A DNA stretch of 64,000 bases from Euglena gracilis (GCA_039621445.1 CP154954.1:41781572-41845571); one strand, 5' to 3'. Shown: positions 1 to 10,972, counted from the stretch's first letter. Translations and numbers: made by a program. Notes: generated by a model from the letters alone, not told the origin.

Positions 1-1318
1 TGCTCATTGTGTTCCTGATTTCTTTGGTCAACAGTGCACATGCGTCATTTGCCTGCCCCAGTTCTGTTGCACGCATGAGGTCATTAACTTTGCATGCATC
101 TAGGCATGATCGTAAGAGGCAGAACTGAATATGGGCTTGCGGCAGGTTCAAAAGGGCCCGGCAAGCTTTCTGCACACCTGTTGCACGTTCAGCCCACACT
201 TCCCCCGCAAAGCCACCGCTTTGTGGATGGCAAACCGAGATTCCCAGGGCCCGTATACCAGAATCGGGGGAGTAGTTCACGATTGGGACTGCACGAAGTG
301 GGCTGTTTGGCGGCATTTCAGCACGATTGGCTTCTGTTGCTGCAGGGCCCCACATGCGGCATTTTTTTGTGTTGAGGTGTATGCCTAGTAGCGTCCCCTG
401 TCGTTGAATTTCTGTAATTGCTGCATGTAATTGTGGGAGGGTTCCCAGGATGTGTCCATCATCCAAATACCACAATTGCAGTGGCACCACGTCTTGCAAG
501 GACTCAACGAGAGATTGCAACGCCAAGGCGAATCCGGCTGGGCCACAAGGGTCACCTTGTTGTACGCCAGAGGCACTGCGAAGGTGTGATGACCCACAAA
601 AGAGCGGGCTGTGTTCGGCGTAGCAGCTCTCGAACCAAACGTACGCCTCCGGGCAGCGTTTAGCCACTTCAGCAAGGACTGTCTTTCTTTTTACGCAATT
701 AAAAGCATTGCTGAAATCTACCTGTAACAAAGCCCAGGTGCTGTCCTGTTGCATGCGCAGGTGATTTACTTCTTGCTGAAGTCCCATAGCAATGAGTTCA
801 CATGCCCCCTGGACCCCTACACCGCACTGTAGTGGCTGCAGTTCTTTAAGGCGGTCCCTGATTTTGGGGTGCCTCATCAAATATTTGCCCACCAATCGGC
901 GCAGGCATTCCCCAGCCGCAATTGGTCGCGTGCCATCCTTCTTTGGGTCATGAATGGGGTTGGTATTGCCAAGCTCATCAAGGTTTTCGCTTGGATTGCA
1001 GGGTTTTCGAAGAGGAGTCAAACGGGCACCAGCGAAAATCCATGCCGCAGAGTTGTGGATTCCGTTTGTCAAACATGTTCGGACGAATTGGTCCAAAATT
1101 GTGAGGAGTTGTTCTGATTGTGTCCCCAGGGGATCAGAGAGCATGTCTTTAAGATGATCTGGCCGAAGTCCGGACGGTCCTGGTGAGGACTCCTTCGGGA
1201 AAGACATGACTGCTTTCAGTATTTCAATTAGGCGCTCCCTGGTTGCATCTTCACTCAGGTCGAATTCGAGGCGAGGGAAGTACGGAGGCAGATTTTGCCT
1301 TCCAGGTTGTCTGTCTTG
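1..1318 (-). CDS. Non-LTR (LINE-type) retrotransposon reverse transcriptase, partial
   Basis: The minus strand stays open from just inside a TAA at 1319-1321 to the window edge, about 439 codons, so the 3' end is missing. Seen: a P-G-P-S-G-L-R-P-D-H-L motif near the start, D-G-T-R-P-I-A before a conserved L-R-R-L segment, V-D-F-S-N-A-F (RT block A), G-V-Q-Q-G-D-P-C-G-P (block B) and Y-L-D-D at 458-469 in the place of the catalytic YxDD box. This order is that of non-LTR retrotransposon RTs, which copy RNA at a nicked target. No start codon or endonuclease is visible; 5' truncation is usual for LINE copies. The frame is intact, so the copy is recent or under constraint. The clade cannot be set by eye. 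Confidence 0.85.
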
Positions 1319-1321
1319 TTA

Positions 1322-2078
1322 TTTGTCTGGGTCGCGCAGATTAACCAAGATCAAGGTGTGAGGCTATTCTTATTTTTTTAAGTTTTCTTATTTTTTTGCG
1401 GAATTATTTTTTTTGCATCTGCGTCGTCAGTGGAACCTTTTTGGCCCATGTTTTTTTCTTCGAGAAGTTGTGGAAACATTCATGGAAGACAATTGTCTGT
1501 TGACACCCCATTTGGGGGGGGTGGCGTTCAATGTGCGTTGTCCTCCATTGGGGATGGGCCAAAATTTGGCCACTTTTTCAAAAAAAAATATGAAAAGAGT
1601 CACTTTTTTTTGGCAGTTTTTTTGGGTCGGGATGGAGATTTTTAAAGTTTTTTTTAAGTTGGAAAAATCAGCACAATTGTTTTTGGGCCATTTTGGGCGT
1701 CAAAGAATTTTTGTGACCCCCTGGGAGCCATGGCACGTGCAGTGCATGGGGGGGGGGGGTGGCAAATGGGGTCAAACGGCGCGCCTGGTCCCCACAGTTT
1801 GGGTCAGCCATGTTGATCCAAAATTATTGGCGCAAAGTTTCAGAATTTTTTGAGTAATGTGAAAACCCCAGCCCCCCCCCCCCCAGGGGATGGGGTTCAG
1901 GGGGTGCTGACTCAAAACGTGTCGGAAATTTCCAGTTCCAGTCGGTTTCACCTGACTCAACCTGACCCAAAAACCTTCAAATATTTTTTGGCCAAGAACC
2001 CCCCCCCCCCGCTTCCATTCAAGGATGTTGTTTCCTTCACTGAATTTTGACGCCATTCGTCGGAAAGGATGGCTGTCT
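1322..2078. other. Gene-free spacer with G/C and A/T homopolymer runs
   Basis: No supported reading frame. There are runs of C, G, A and T of 7-13 bases, for example a G run near 1750 and C runs near 1870 and 1998. Open frames here exist only because homopolymer runs lack stops. Confidence 0.6.
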
Positions 2079-2090
2079 TTTTTTTTCCAG
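2079..2090 (+). promoter_or_regulatory. Possible spliced-leader (or cis) 3' splice site before the tetraspan gene
   Basis: A run of nine T followed by CCAG ends at 2090, five bases before the ATG at 2096. A pyrimidine tract plus AG just upstream of a start codon is what a spliced-leader acceptor looks like, and euglenids trans-splice leaders onto many mRNAs. It could equally be the acceptor of a cis intron in the 5' UTR. Confidence 0.4.
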
Positions 2091-2095
2091 GTGAG

Positions 2096-5000
2096 ATGGC
2101 TTTCACCGCAAAGCGTGAGCATCACCCAGCATTGCCCCTATACCTTTTAACTAACGCTCTTCTCTTCCTTGCCATCCTCCTTGGATTCATCGCACTGTTT
2201 GTGCCTTGGGCTCAAAAAGACGTCGCTGTTGGTTATCGTGCTTTTTCGTACCCATTCAAGACGTGCTATGTGCCAACAACCAGTCCAGTGCATCAAGAAA
2301 CTTGCATGGACAATGACTTTATTGCTGGCCCAAAGGGAGCTCCTGTGACAGCCGGTGACGCCACTTGCAAGACATTCATCATCACTGCTATCGCCCTGGG
2401 ATTTTGCGGAGTGTTTGGTGGATTTTTGGTTTTCTTGTTTCTGATCTGGGTGATCGTCAGGCTTTGGGCAGGCTATTCCCTGCAAGGGACAGGAGCAACT
2501 CATTCGGACTGTTCCGTTGGTTGATACTCGGAAGTGCATCAACTCCGTTAGTCAATCGGGTATTTGTTCACTGCTCGACCCCCACCCAAAATTTTTCAAG
2601 TCGTCGGGTTATTTGAAGGAGTAGGGTTAGGGCGACATGGCCATGCTCGACGCCCCTTCGACGCCTCACACGCGTCCCCCATGTTTTTAGCCCCAGTTGG
2701 GCAGCTCTTTGGGTTCGCTGGAGACACCAATCTAACAACGTTGAGCGGGAAATGTTCTGCTGTTTGCATAAGAATTGTAACCCCAACCCTGCTCCTTCAA
2801 AGAACGTCAGAAAATCTTTTTGGCCACGGGAAAACACCATCAGCAAACTTTTTTGCCTTTGGTTGGACTGGCGGGGATGCCCCCCCCCCGCACCATACAT
2901 ACCATAATAGCCCTTCTTTATGTTCCACAGGGTTTGGCAAGGGTCTGGATGTTTCTGAAATGGAAAACTACAGAAGTCGTTTCAATCGACCACATGGTCG
3001 GCCTGACCACCATTTGGGGGGTGTTACCCCCGCGTCCCCCCCCCGTCCCCCCCCCTCCGCGTCCCCCCCACGTCCCGGATTTTGGCCGGGCACGTTTTTT
3101 GGTCGACCAAAGGAAAATTACATACCGGAGGGGAAAAAATTGGATGCCGAAATAATTGATTGGGAAAAAATTGGCGTACAGAAATCCTGCCAAATTTTTC
3201 CGGGCCTTTTTTGAAAATCCTGCCTCAAAATTTTGAAAATCACCCTTTTCCCAGTCATCTTGCATACAAAACCTGCCAATTTTTTCCGGGCCGTTTTCAG
3301 GTTTGGCACCAATTTTTTCGGCTTCCAATTTTGTCGGGTCTAATTTTATCTAGCTTCAATTCCCCCCCCCCCCCGGTACAAATTTGGGTGACGCCAAAGA
3401 AAACGTGTGGGGGTGGTTGGGCCACGGTTCCCCCCCCCCCGGGTCCCATAACTGATGCCCCCCTTCTGAAGCAGCCAAAACGGGCAGGCACATTGAGCAA
3501 TTTTGAAATTTTAAAGTTCCTGAGAAAGCCAATCCCCTGAACGTCCAAGTGCAATGAAATTTGGAAGGTGAAATAGGGCTCCGATTCCACGTCCATACGT
3601 CCATACAAAGTTTGGCCAGTTTTGGACATGGGGGGTCATTATGGGGGGTGTAAATTGACAGGGCGCCGGGCAATGCACGCGCGTTGCCTTGCTGCTTCTT
3701 TCCTTTTGTGAGTTGCCTGGTGCTGGTATCGCCCCATCAAATCTGCCATTGGTGCACAGATCTGCATCATTCTTGCTTGCATCTGCTGTGCATTGTGTTG
3801 GATACTTTTCATCTGCTATGCCGAACGCACGTGCCGACCCTACACAATCTTCCCTGTGAAGGGTTATTCTTATGGGTTCATCCTCTTTATATTTGCAACA
3901 GCGCTGTCCCTCGCCTCGGTTGTGACAGGTTTCATGGCCTTGATGGATCAGGGGCTGGAGCACCGCCTTAAGATTGCAAGCTAACCCCCCCCCCCAAATA
4001 ACCTGGCGGGGTGCCAGGTTATTGGAACCAACTTTTGTCCCCCCCCCTGAGCATCATAAAGGAATTTTGCCTATAAAGGGGGGTGCCAAGTTACTGGAAC
4101 CATATTTTTTGCCCTTCCCCCCGCCAAGTTATTCGACCCCTGCCACGAGCAAGGACCCCGCCAGGTTATTTGGGGATATTTTTTTGCCAGTGTTTCTGAA
4201 TTTTTATTTGTTGGCCCAAGCATGCAGTCACTAAACATCATTGGCAGGTGGCCGACGATCCCCCTCACAGGAACAAGAACATGGGGGGGACAGGCTGCTT
4301 CCTTTTTTTTTCATTTACCGCGGAGTACCCAAGGTGATTCCAGGCAAGACATCCAAAGGCCTTTTTAAAAAACTCAGAAGCCCCTCCCCCCCGAGAAGGA
4401 TGGGTGGGCAGGCTTGGGAACTGCCCCTCGGGGGGGGGGGGGACCCAGGGTGCCAGACCCTTTTCCCGGAGTGTCATGGCTACCTTATATATGTTTGCCC
4501 CAAGCCCAAATATTTTTGCCACCCGTCCCTGGTATTTTTGCCACCCCATCTAAATATTTTCGCCTCCCGTGTACACCTTTCTGCCCCCTGTTCCTTTTTT
4601 TTTGCCCCAAAGAGCCACAATGTCCAGTCAAAATGTTTCTGATTCCAGAGCCAGAGGCAGGTTGAAAGGGCATTACAATTTGCTGAATGTTGAACACCAT
4701 TTCTGCTGCATATCAGCAGCGATTTTTTTTACTCAAAGCAGCCTGATTTCTATACAAAAACCGACCGACACAAACAGATTCAGCAGGGACGCCGGGCGCG
4801 AGCGAAGCGATTCAGCGCCCCTGCTGAATCGGTCGATTTTTCTAAAACCTATTTTGTCTGGGCCCGACGCCTGTCTTGAAATTCATTCAACCGAACCGCC
4901 TGGACGGAAATATGGCCAAAAAAGTGGTTTTTGGCCCATTGACGGGCGCCTGAATGGAAACCGTTAGACATAAACGGGCGCCTGAATGGGAATCGACCGA

Positions 5001-8000
5001 CATAAACGGGCGCCTGAATGGAAATCGACTGACATAAACGGATTCCGATGTCATGGAAATCGACCAACCTTTTGTGTGCTTTTCTGAATGCTTTTTTGTT
5101 CCATTTTGGGACATTGTCAATTTCAGCCTGAAGTCCGTTAATGTCGACCTTTTTTCTCATTTTTCTGAATACTTTTTTCTTCCATTTTGACAGAATAGAA
5201 TAATAACAATAGAAATTCCAACACAGGCGTGGAGCCCAGAAAACAGGCTAGTTTTAACAGTTGCCACCCCTCACCAGAAAGCTTTTCTTTCAGACGACCA
5301 ACGATGACAACTGAATCGGGCCAAAAAATGATAATCTTAAGTTCCGTCCTTCCGTCCGTTCCATCCAAAATTCAGCCAGCTGTGATCACCTGACCCCCCC
5401 CTCCAAAAAAATTCATCCAAATATGAAGGAAAATGACTCGAAACCCACCCAAATGCCTTCCAAAACCCCCAACCTGACCACCATTGGTCAGTAGCCATGG
5501 TCGCTAGCGACCATGGCATGGTCACTAGTCGCTAGCGACCATGGTCGCTAGGGACCAGTCGCTAGCGACGACCAAAAAATATATCACCAATTTCCCGCAA
5601 TCAGTCGCAAAATTTGTTTTTTTGTCTGGTTCATAACGCCTCCAGAACCCCACAGGACCAAAAATGTCGAAAAAATAGGGAAATCCAAAATGTCCAAAAG
5701 TCACTAAAAATTCCCAATCAGCAACAGATTTCAATGGAATGGAAATCGACCGACATAAACTGGCGCCTGAATGGAAATCGACCGACATAAACGGGCGCCT
5801 GAATGGAAATCGACTGACATAAACAATTTCAGGCTGAAATCCGTTAATGTCAGCAGAATTTCAAGACAGGCGTCGGGCCCAGAAAATAGGTTTTAACTGG
5901 TTTTCGCTTTTAGGTGGGAAAAAAAACCGAGATGCTTACAGAGCTGTGAAAACTTCTCTTCGCCCTCCTGTGGCCTTTTTTGTTTCAGATTTCCAGATCA
6001 GATTTCATTACATTTGTTTCAACGGCTCATTGCGGGAAATTGGCCGTGGAACTTTTGGTGGTCGCTGGCGACCGGTCGCTAGCCATGGTCGCTAGCGGCC
6101 GTTGGTCACGGTCAACCGACCATTGGTAGTCGGAGCGACCGGTCGCTAGCGACCACCCAAATTTCGACCCCCCCCCCCTCCAGAAAATTCGGGCCAGGAG
6201 GGGGGTGGGACACCCCCCCTCCCCCACCTAAACAGTGGCGCGGTCTGGGTGACCGAAAATTTTTGACCCCCCAAAAACGACCAAAAGTGCCATTTTGGGC
6301 ACTTTTTGGCAAAAAGGTGCAAAAAATGCAAAAAAAATTCGGCGCACAGCGCGAAGGAAAAAATTGCCCCTTTCAGGGGGGGGGTCCGGACCACCCCCCC
6401 CCCCACCTGTCCTTATATCGAACCCTGCCCCCCCCCCATTGGGATGTAATACAAAACCCCCGTTGTACTGCAAAACGATGCTACCAGGGCCAGACGCTCA
6501 TGTAATGCCACGCGCACCGTAAACAAAACCGTCCCAAGGCGCCTTCGGCGCCCTTGGTCATCTAGCGGGGGGGGGCCCCCCCCCCGCACCCCCCCCCGCC
6601 CTCCAATAACAAAATCCCCTCCGGGGGGTAACCGACCCAGGGCCAGGCGCGCATGTAATGCCACGCGCACCGTAAACAAAACAGTTCCAAGGCGCCTTCG
6701 GCGCCCTTGGTCGTCTAGGGGGGGGGGCTGCCCCCCCCCCCCCCGCACCCCCCCCCGCCCTCCAATAACAAAATCCCCTCTGGGGGGGTAACCGACCCAG
6801 GGCCAGGTGCGCATGTACCCTCACCCCCCCCTCCAGGCACCATGGGGCCCCAAAACGGCCACTCTGGGGGAGGGTGCACTTTGGGGGGGGGGGTAAATTT
6901 TTGGGCTTTGGCGCCTAACGACAGTGGCCTCTTTGAGGGGGGTAAAGCAAATTTGACAAAAAATTTTGGCCACTTTGAGGGGGGGGTGAGGGTAATGCCA
7001 CCCCCCCGCCGCCCCCCCCCCCCCCCCGTACCCCCCCCCCCCGCCTTTCAATGACAAAGTAACGTAAACATTGTAAAAGCAGAAAAAGGAACTTTTCATA
7101 TAAAATTTCATGGCTTTCTCTGGGGGAAATTTTTCCTTCACAGGGGGGGGGGGGGCTTAAAAATTTTCTGAGAGGGGGGGGGGCGAATTTTTGGTGGTTG
7201 CTAGCGACCGGTCGCTCCGACCACCAACGGTCGCCAGAATTCGGTCGCTAGCGACCATGGTCGCTAGCGACCACCAAAAGTTCCATGGCCAATTTCCCGC
7301 TCGGAGCCTGTTTCAACAACCCCACCTTTTATTGAAGCGGAAATGCCATTACCACAAAAGCCGATGGACCTTAAAATTTGTCCCATTCCAACCTTTCCCA
7401 AATGAGTTGCATTCAAGCCCTTTTGGGCTGTTTTCTCAAATGCAATTGGCGGTCAATGGACAATAAAACTCCACAACCAACATGTGGTGTTGGGAAAAGT
7501 CAAAGGAGTTCTTGGACTTTTCCAAATGCCAAATTCTGGTTGTGGATGATTTTGAGTTCCTCTCTGTCTGAGGAGAGAATTCTCATGGGTGATTCCGACT
7601 TCTTTTGAAGTCATTGGTTTTGAGGCAGTGGGAAAGGGGGGGGCTTCCCCTTCTTATGAATCCGCTTATGACTTATGTGTTCACATATTTGTGCATTTTT
7701 TGTGCGAATAAGTAGTTTGTGTGCTTTACAGAGTGCATGTGTCTGTAAACCCCCCCCAAATAATAAACCCCCCCAGTTTATTATTTGGACACCTGAAGTC
7801 AGGGTCCAGGGGGGGGTTTATTATTTGGGGGGGGGTTTATTATTTGGGCAAAATTTTCGAAGGCAAAAATCGGCCCGAAAACCCCTCCACAGGCTCCAAT
7901 GGTCACTTTTTTGGCATTTTTGGGCTTTTTTGAAAATTGGGTGCTTTTTTGGCACATTTTCTGCACCAATTTTTTCCATTTTTGTGATTTTTGGCAACAT

Positions 8001-10142
8001 TTCTGTCAATTTTTGACTCTTTTTTTCTTTGGCTTCCCACCTGCTGGAGGGGGGGTTTATTATTTGGGCGGCCGAAGTCGGTCCTCGGGGGGGTTTATTA
8101 TTTGGGGGGGGGTTATTATTTGGGGGGGGTTTATTATTGTTCCTGCACGTGCTGACAATTCGAAACTTGCTGCAGAGAAATTCTTACAAAATTGAAATTT
8201 ATAATTGTCAAAGGGCCCAAATATTTTGGGTTCAAGTGGTGCGTTGGTGGATGTGTTGTACATTGTACAAGCAGGGGCAGGGAGATATTCCGGTCCGGAA
8301 TAAACCGGAATAAACCGGAATAGCGAAAACCGGAATAAACCGGAATAAACCGGAATAACCGGAATAAAAGTGCCAGCCAATGCCTTGAAAATTTTCTGCA
8401 AGACAAAGGCAATGAAGGTGAAGTTTGACATATTTTCAGGTTTCAAAACCACAAGAGCAACAAAGAGCGCAAGTGTAGCACAATTGGCTCTTGTTATCAG
8501 GAGCACACCTTCACTTTGCCTATTTCTCCCCCTGGTTGAATGCATTTTTTGTTTGGATTTTATCCCCCTTGTGGGGGGGGCTGTGCTTAGTGAATGTTTC
8601 TTCCTGAGTTCCAAAGGGATATGAACCAGGACAATATCAACTCCAATTTTTGGGGCAGGAATCCCATTAAGCAAAGCGATGCATCCTTCAATCAGGGGGT
8701 AATAACACTCTTAGGCGGCCTGACTTGCATTTAAGGTTTTGATTTTTGCATTGCGCTTAAGTGCAACGTTGCATTCTTTTTGAAACCCGGGGTTTCACCC
8801 TTTTGGCCCCTGAGGTTCCGTGGGGACCCTCCACGGTGACACGTGCATCATTTGCGTTCTTGGGACCCAGGAAACAGGCTCTTTTGGTGTTTTTAAGCCT
8901 GTGCTCCATTTTAAAGGGTTCAAAACCCCGGGTCTGAACGCCGGGCCACGTGAATTTCCCAAGCTTTAACTGTGTTCCCCAGATGGTGCTACACAGGCCA
9001 GGGGAATTTTGGCCTGTTATGTTGTTGTTTTTTAGACTCTGCGATCTTTCCATGAAGGTTTGCCAGCTGAGGTGTCCGCTTCGGCGCACAGTTTTAGACC
9101 AAGGACAGTGTTGTGGGCCAAAGTTTTAGGGGGGATTCTGGTTTATTCCGGTCAATTTCTGTCTGAATGGACTTAGGATTTTTTTGAAATGCAATTGGGC
9201 CGAGGCGCTCACCCGGGCTTCAGGAATAGGGATGCATTCCTTGGTTGCCCCGTCCAGCCAAGTGGTCACTTCGCACTTGGTGATGCGGGTCTGCACACCA
9301 CAGTAGACCCTGGCCTTTTCAGGAAAAACAAGCTAATGAAAATTGGGTCAACATGTGTTTTCATTGAGCATCTGTGAATTGCGCACGCTCATGCATAATG
9401 AAAACGCAAGAGTTATATTGCGCCACGGCACAATATAAATACAATTTTTTATGTCAAGAACTGTGTTTGGGCTGAGTTAAGGGGAGCCCAGGGGTGGGGA
9501 CCACAGCGCCTTTGCCCCTTCGGCGCAAAAAAATTCCGGAATAAACCGGAATAAACCGGAATAAAACACCGGAATAAAATTTTCGGCCGACCGGAATATC
9601 TCCCTGCCCCTGATTTAAGGTTCCACATCCTTTCCCATGCACGTTAGATGCCTTTGCAGCACCAGTGCCTAAAACGTGTACCCATTTCCAAGTGCCAAGG
9701 GTCCTGGGAGTCCCGGGAGTTGTAATTGCCAGATGTGACGAAAAAAAACGAGGATTAGGGGCAAAGTTAACCAGGTCAAGGCACGAAAATTTGTAGCAGG
9801 GCCGGGGGGGTGAAAGGTTCCTGGCCTGGGGGCAGAAATTAGTAAGGTTAGCCATAAACGAGGAGGGGGGCTTGTCCCGGACCCCCTCTCTTGGAAAAAA
9901 CCTGACGCAAACACGAAGCACCAGAAATTTTTTTTGCTGGGGTCGGTGAGGAATTGTGTGGTCCAGAGTCTGTTGCCAAGCTGAAGAATTATCAGCTGCT
10001 CTCCCTGGATGAACAAGAGAAGGATATTGATATGGACGTCCAGGCACCCCAAATGGACATTGTTTACCCAGAGTATTCTCCTCAGGGCGCTGTTCCAACA
10101 CCTGTTGTCCAGTACCCCACCTACACCCCTGTTATTGACTAG
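2096..10142 (+). CDS. Four-transmembrane (tetraspan/amastin-like or claudin-like) membrane protein, 3 exons
   Basis: Inferred exons are 2096-2465, 3725-3945 and 9945-10142 (TAG), giving about 262 residues. Predicted membrane helices lie at about residues 15-37, 93-121, 135-155 and 171-195. The 55-residue first outer loop contains cysteines (K-T-C-Y-V-P and E-T-C). The last exon gives an acidic, Tyr/Pro-rich tail without helices. Topology and length resemble amastin- and claudin-type tetraspans; amastins are known from the sister kinetoplastids, but I see no diagnostic signature, so the family is inference. Both introns lack GT-AG and are placed by frame plus CAG(+4..+6)/CTG(-8..-6). If the second join is wrong, exon 2 reads to a TAA at 3982-3984 after a further 12 residues and exon 3 belongs to another gene. 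ATG 2096 is preferred over an in-frame ATG at 2069 because it follows the TTTTTCCAG site. Confidence 0.7.
2466..3724 (+). other. Nonconventional intron 1 of the tetraspan gene
   Basis: The intron begins GGGCAGGC and ends GCCTGGTGCT, with CAG at +4..+6 and CTG at -8..-6. The five bases CAGGC (2469-2473) can pair with GCCTG (3715-3719) near the 3' end. Joining 2465 to 3725 rebuilds a Trp codon and keeps the frame into helix 3. TGG occurs at both edges, so the cut could slide by up to three bases. The interior has long C/G runs and no coding potential. Confidence 0.7.
3982..4186. repeat. Oligo-C fold-back repeat (AAATAACC type)
   Basis: Starts TAACCCCCCCCCC-AAATAACC and contains several short repeats of CCAGGTTA(T/C)T(T/G)G in both orientations. 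It is a diverged member of the TAAACCCCCC/GGGGGGTTTA family seen at 7749, 12689, 17297, 24882 and 59389. Confidence 0.45.
4762..5896. repeat. Fold-back element with about 42-bp terminal inverted repeats and internal tandem units
   Basis: Positions 4842-4883 and 5856-5896 are inverted copies built around CTGGGCCCGACGCCTGTCTT. Inside, a unit of about 30 bp (core GGGCGCCTGAATGGAAATCG then ACCGACATAAAC) recurs at 4940-5041 and 5733-5825. A second palindrome (GATTCAGCAGGG with CCCTGCTGAATC) sits just outside the left TIR at 4778-4830. Palindromes of GGTCGCTAGCGACC lie at 5497-5578. No reading frame is supported. Confidence 0.6.
6170..6437. repeat. Member of the AGGGTTCGATATAAGGA repeat family
   Basis: Ends CACCTGTCCTTATATCGAAC then CCT at about 6412-6434 and holds the shared interior: a CACCTAAACAGTGGCGCGGT segment, a TTTTTGGCAAAA-type stretch and the GGCGCACAGCGC hairpin. 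Closely related copies are at 20128-20537 and 25093-25403, the latter with a more diverged terminus. Confidence 0.5.
6485..6810. repeat. Tandem repeat, about 154-bp unit, two copies and a partial third
   Basis: GGGCCAG(A/G)CGC(T/G)CATGTAATGCC starts units near 6488 and 6640, with a partial copy near 6793. Each full unit carries the hairpin AAGGCGCCTTCGGCGCCCTT and ends with a C/G run followed by CTCCAATAACAAAATCCCCT. Confidence 0.6.
7749..8145. repeat. Oligo-C fold-back element (TAATAAACC/TTTATTATT type)
   Basis: CCCCCCCAAATAATAAACCC at the left faces GGGTTTATTATTTGGGGGGG copies at 7817-7852, 8050-8068 and 8092-8140. A shared internal module (GGNCxCCGAAGTCxGGTCC followed by a G run) is present twice. 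It sits in tetraspan intron 2 and is non-coding. Confidence 0.55.
8272..9612. mobile_element. Non-autonomous DNA transposon with 24-bp perfect TIRs (CAGGGGCAGGGAGATATTCC ends)
   Basis: The left end begins CAGGGGCAGGGAGATATTCC and the right end is its exact inverted copy ending in CCCCTG. Tandem CCGGAATAAA units lie inside both ends (8284-8368 and 9530-9590). CAGGG-type ends are common in hAT elements, but no 8-bp target duplication is visible. The minus strand has a short coding-like patch at about 8570-8705 that I do not recognise. No transposase is supported. Confidence 0.65.
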
Positions 10143-10565
10143 TATGTGTGCTTTTGCATTGTGTTGAAGCGGGTGTTTTCTCTGGGTTTGCTGAAAGTTC
10201 ATAAGGCAAATTCCTGGGTCCCCTCAAAAATAACCCTGGGGGGGTCCCGGGCCAGTGTGGGTTTTGGCGCGAAGCACTGAAAAATCTTTGGGAAATGGCC
10301 TTAGACGGCCGATTTGGGGGGGGGGACCCGGGGGGGGGTCCCACGCCGGGCTGGGGTGGGTTTGACCCTCCCCCGGTTCTTAAAGCCCGGGTCTTGAAGC
10401 CTGCAGGGGGGGGGACTGCAGGTCCCCCCGCCCCCTCCCCATTTCTCTTTCGCCATTCCTGTGTGTCAATATCTCAACGCGATGAAGTCCTGATTTTTGG
10501 CAGACTATTTTTCAATATTCAATGCAACAGTCAATTTAACACAACGTTTTACAATACGCTTTTTT
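10143..10565 (+). other. Downstream flank of the tetraspan gene
   Basis: Probable 3' UTR followed by G/C-run repeat DNA (C/G runs at 10315-10440 and a GGCGCGAAGCACTGAAAAAT hairpin variant at 10266). No polyadenylation signal could be assigned. Confidence 0.4.
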
Positions 10566-10570
10566 TGAGT

Positions 10571-10845
10571 GAATGAATCCAATCCTACTGCAGCTCAATT
10601 GGCAAGGCGTCTGTTTTCTGAAACAAATGTTTTGGAATCTGTTTGTTTTCATTGGTCTGATTTTTTTGGCAGTTGTGTTCAACTGTTCAATCAGAAAATA
10701 TTTCACATTAATTTGCAACCCATTTGTAATGTGCTTGATGATTCTTCCTAATTGTTTTCAATGGTGCGTTGTGTTTTGGGGAGGGGACAAAATTTGGTCA
10801 AAAATAAGTGCCTGTTGGGGTTCAAACCGGGGCCAGCAAATGTGG
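10571..10845. repeat. Possible tRNA-derived SINE fragment
   Basis: CAGCTCAATTGGCAAGGCGT resembles a tRNA D-arm/A-box region, and GGGGTTCAAACCGGGG at about 10818 resembles a T-arm/B-box. The spacing is too wide for one tRNA. A GGAGGCTCC minisatellite follows at once, as beside the tRNA-like sequence at 12410. Confidence 0.3.
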
Positions 10846-10855
10846 AATCCTAAGT

Positions 10856-10972
10856 TTTGGTTACCTTAGCCTCCGGGGAGCCTCCGCGGAAGCCTCTGTG
10901 GAGGCTGGTTACCTTGGAGCCTCCGCGGAGGCTGGTAACCTTGGAGCGTCCGCGGAGGCTCCTCGGAGGGAA
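10856..10972. repeat. GGAGGCTCC palindromic minisatellite
   Basis: Repeated units of about 30 bp built on GGTTACCTTGGAGCCTCCGC and GGAGGCT. Each half-unit is self-complementary (GAGCCTCCGCGGAGGCT). Confidence 0.65.

Larger units (their letters stand above)
6032..7300. mobile_element. Non-autonomous TIR element with GCGGGAAATTGGCC ends
   Basis: The left end starts GCGGGAAATTGGCCGTGGAA and the right end is its inverted copy ending TTCCATGGCCAATTTCCCGC. The similarity runs about 50 bp and passes into GGTCGCTAGCGACC palindromes. No clear target duplication and no transposase frame were seen. It lies inside tetraspan intron 2. A fragment with the same CCAATTTCCCGC end is at 5588-5600. Confidence 0.6.
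3946..9944 (+). other. Proposed nonconventional intron 2 of the tetraspan gene, about 6 kb
   Basis: The intron starts GATCAGG (CAG at +4..+6) and ends GCTGGGGTC (CTG at -8..-6); the join keeps the frame from helix 4 into the tail exon. End pairing is weak (CAG/CTG plus GA/TC), so this is less sure than intron 1. The interior holds at least five fold-back or TIR elements listed separately. Confidence 0.5.

Noticed and set aside
2069-2095. Earlier start codon (ATG 2069) for the tetraspan protein
   Set aside because: It would add a short peptide translated from the poly-T acceptor tract; ATG 2096 follows the AG site directly.
6413-6824. Repetitive Arg/Gly-rich frames
   Set aside because: Translation of the 154-bp tandem repeat in two frames; no gene.
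8570-8705. Coding-like patch on the minus strand inside the 8272 TIR element
   Set aside because: Short, interrupted on both sides, and not recognisable as a transposase.
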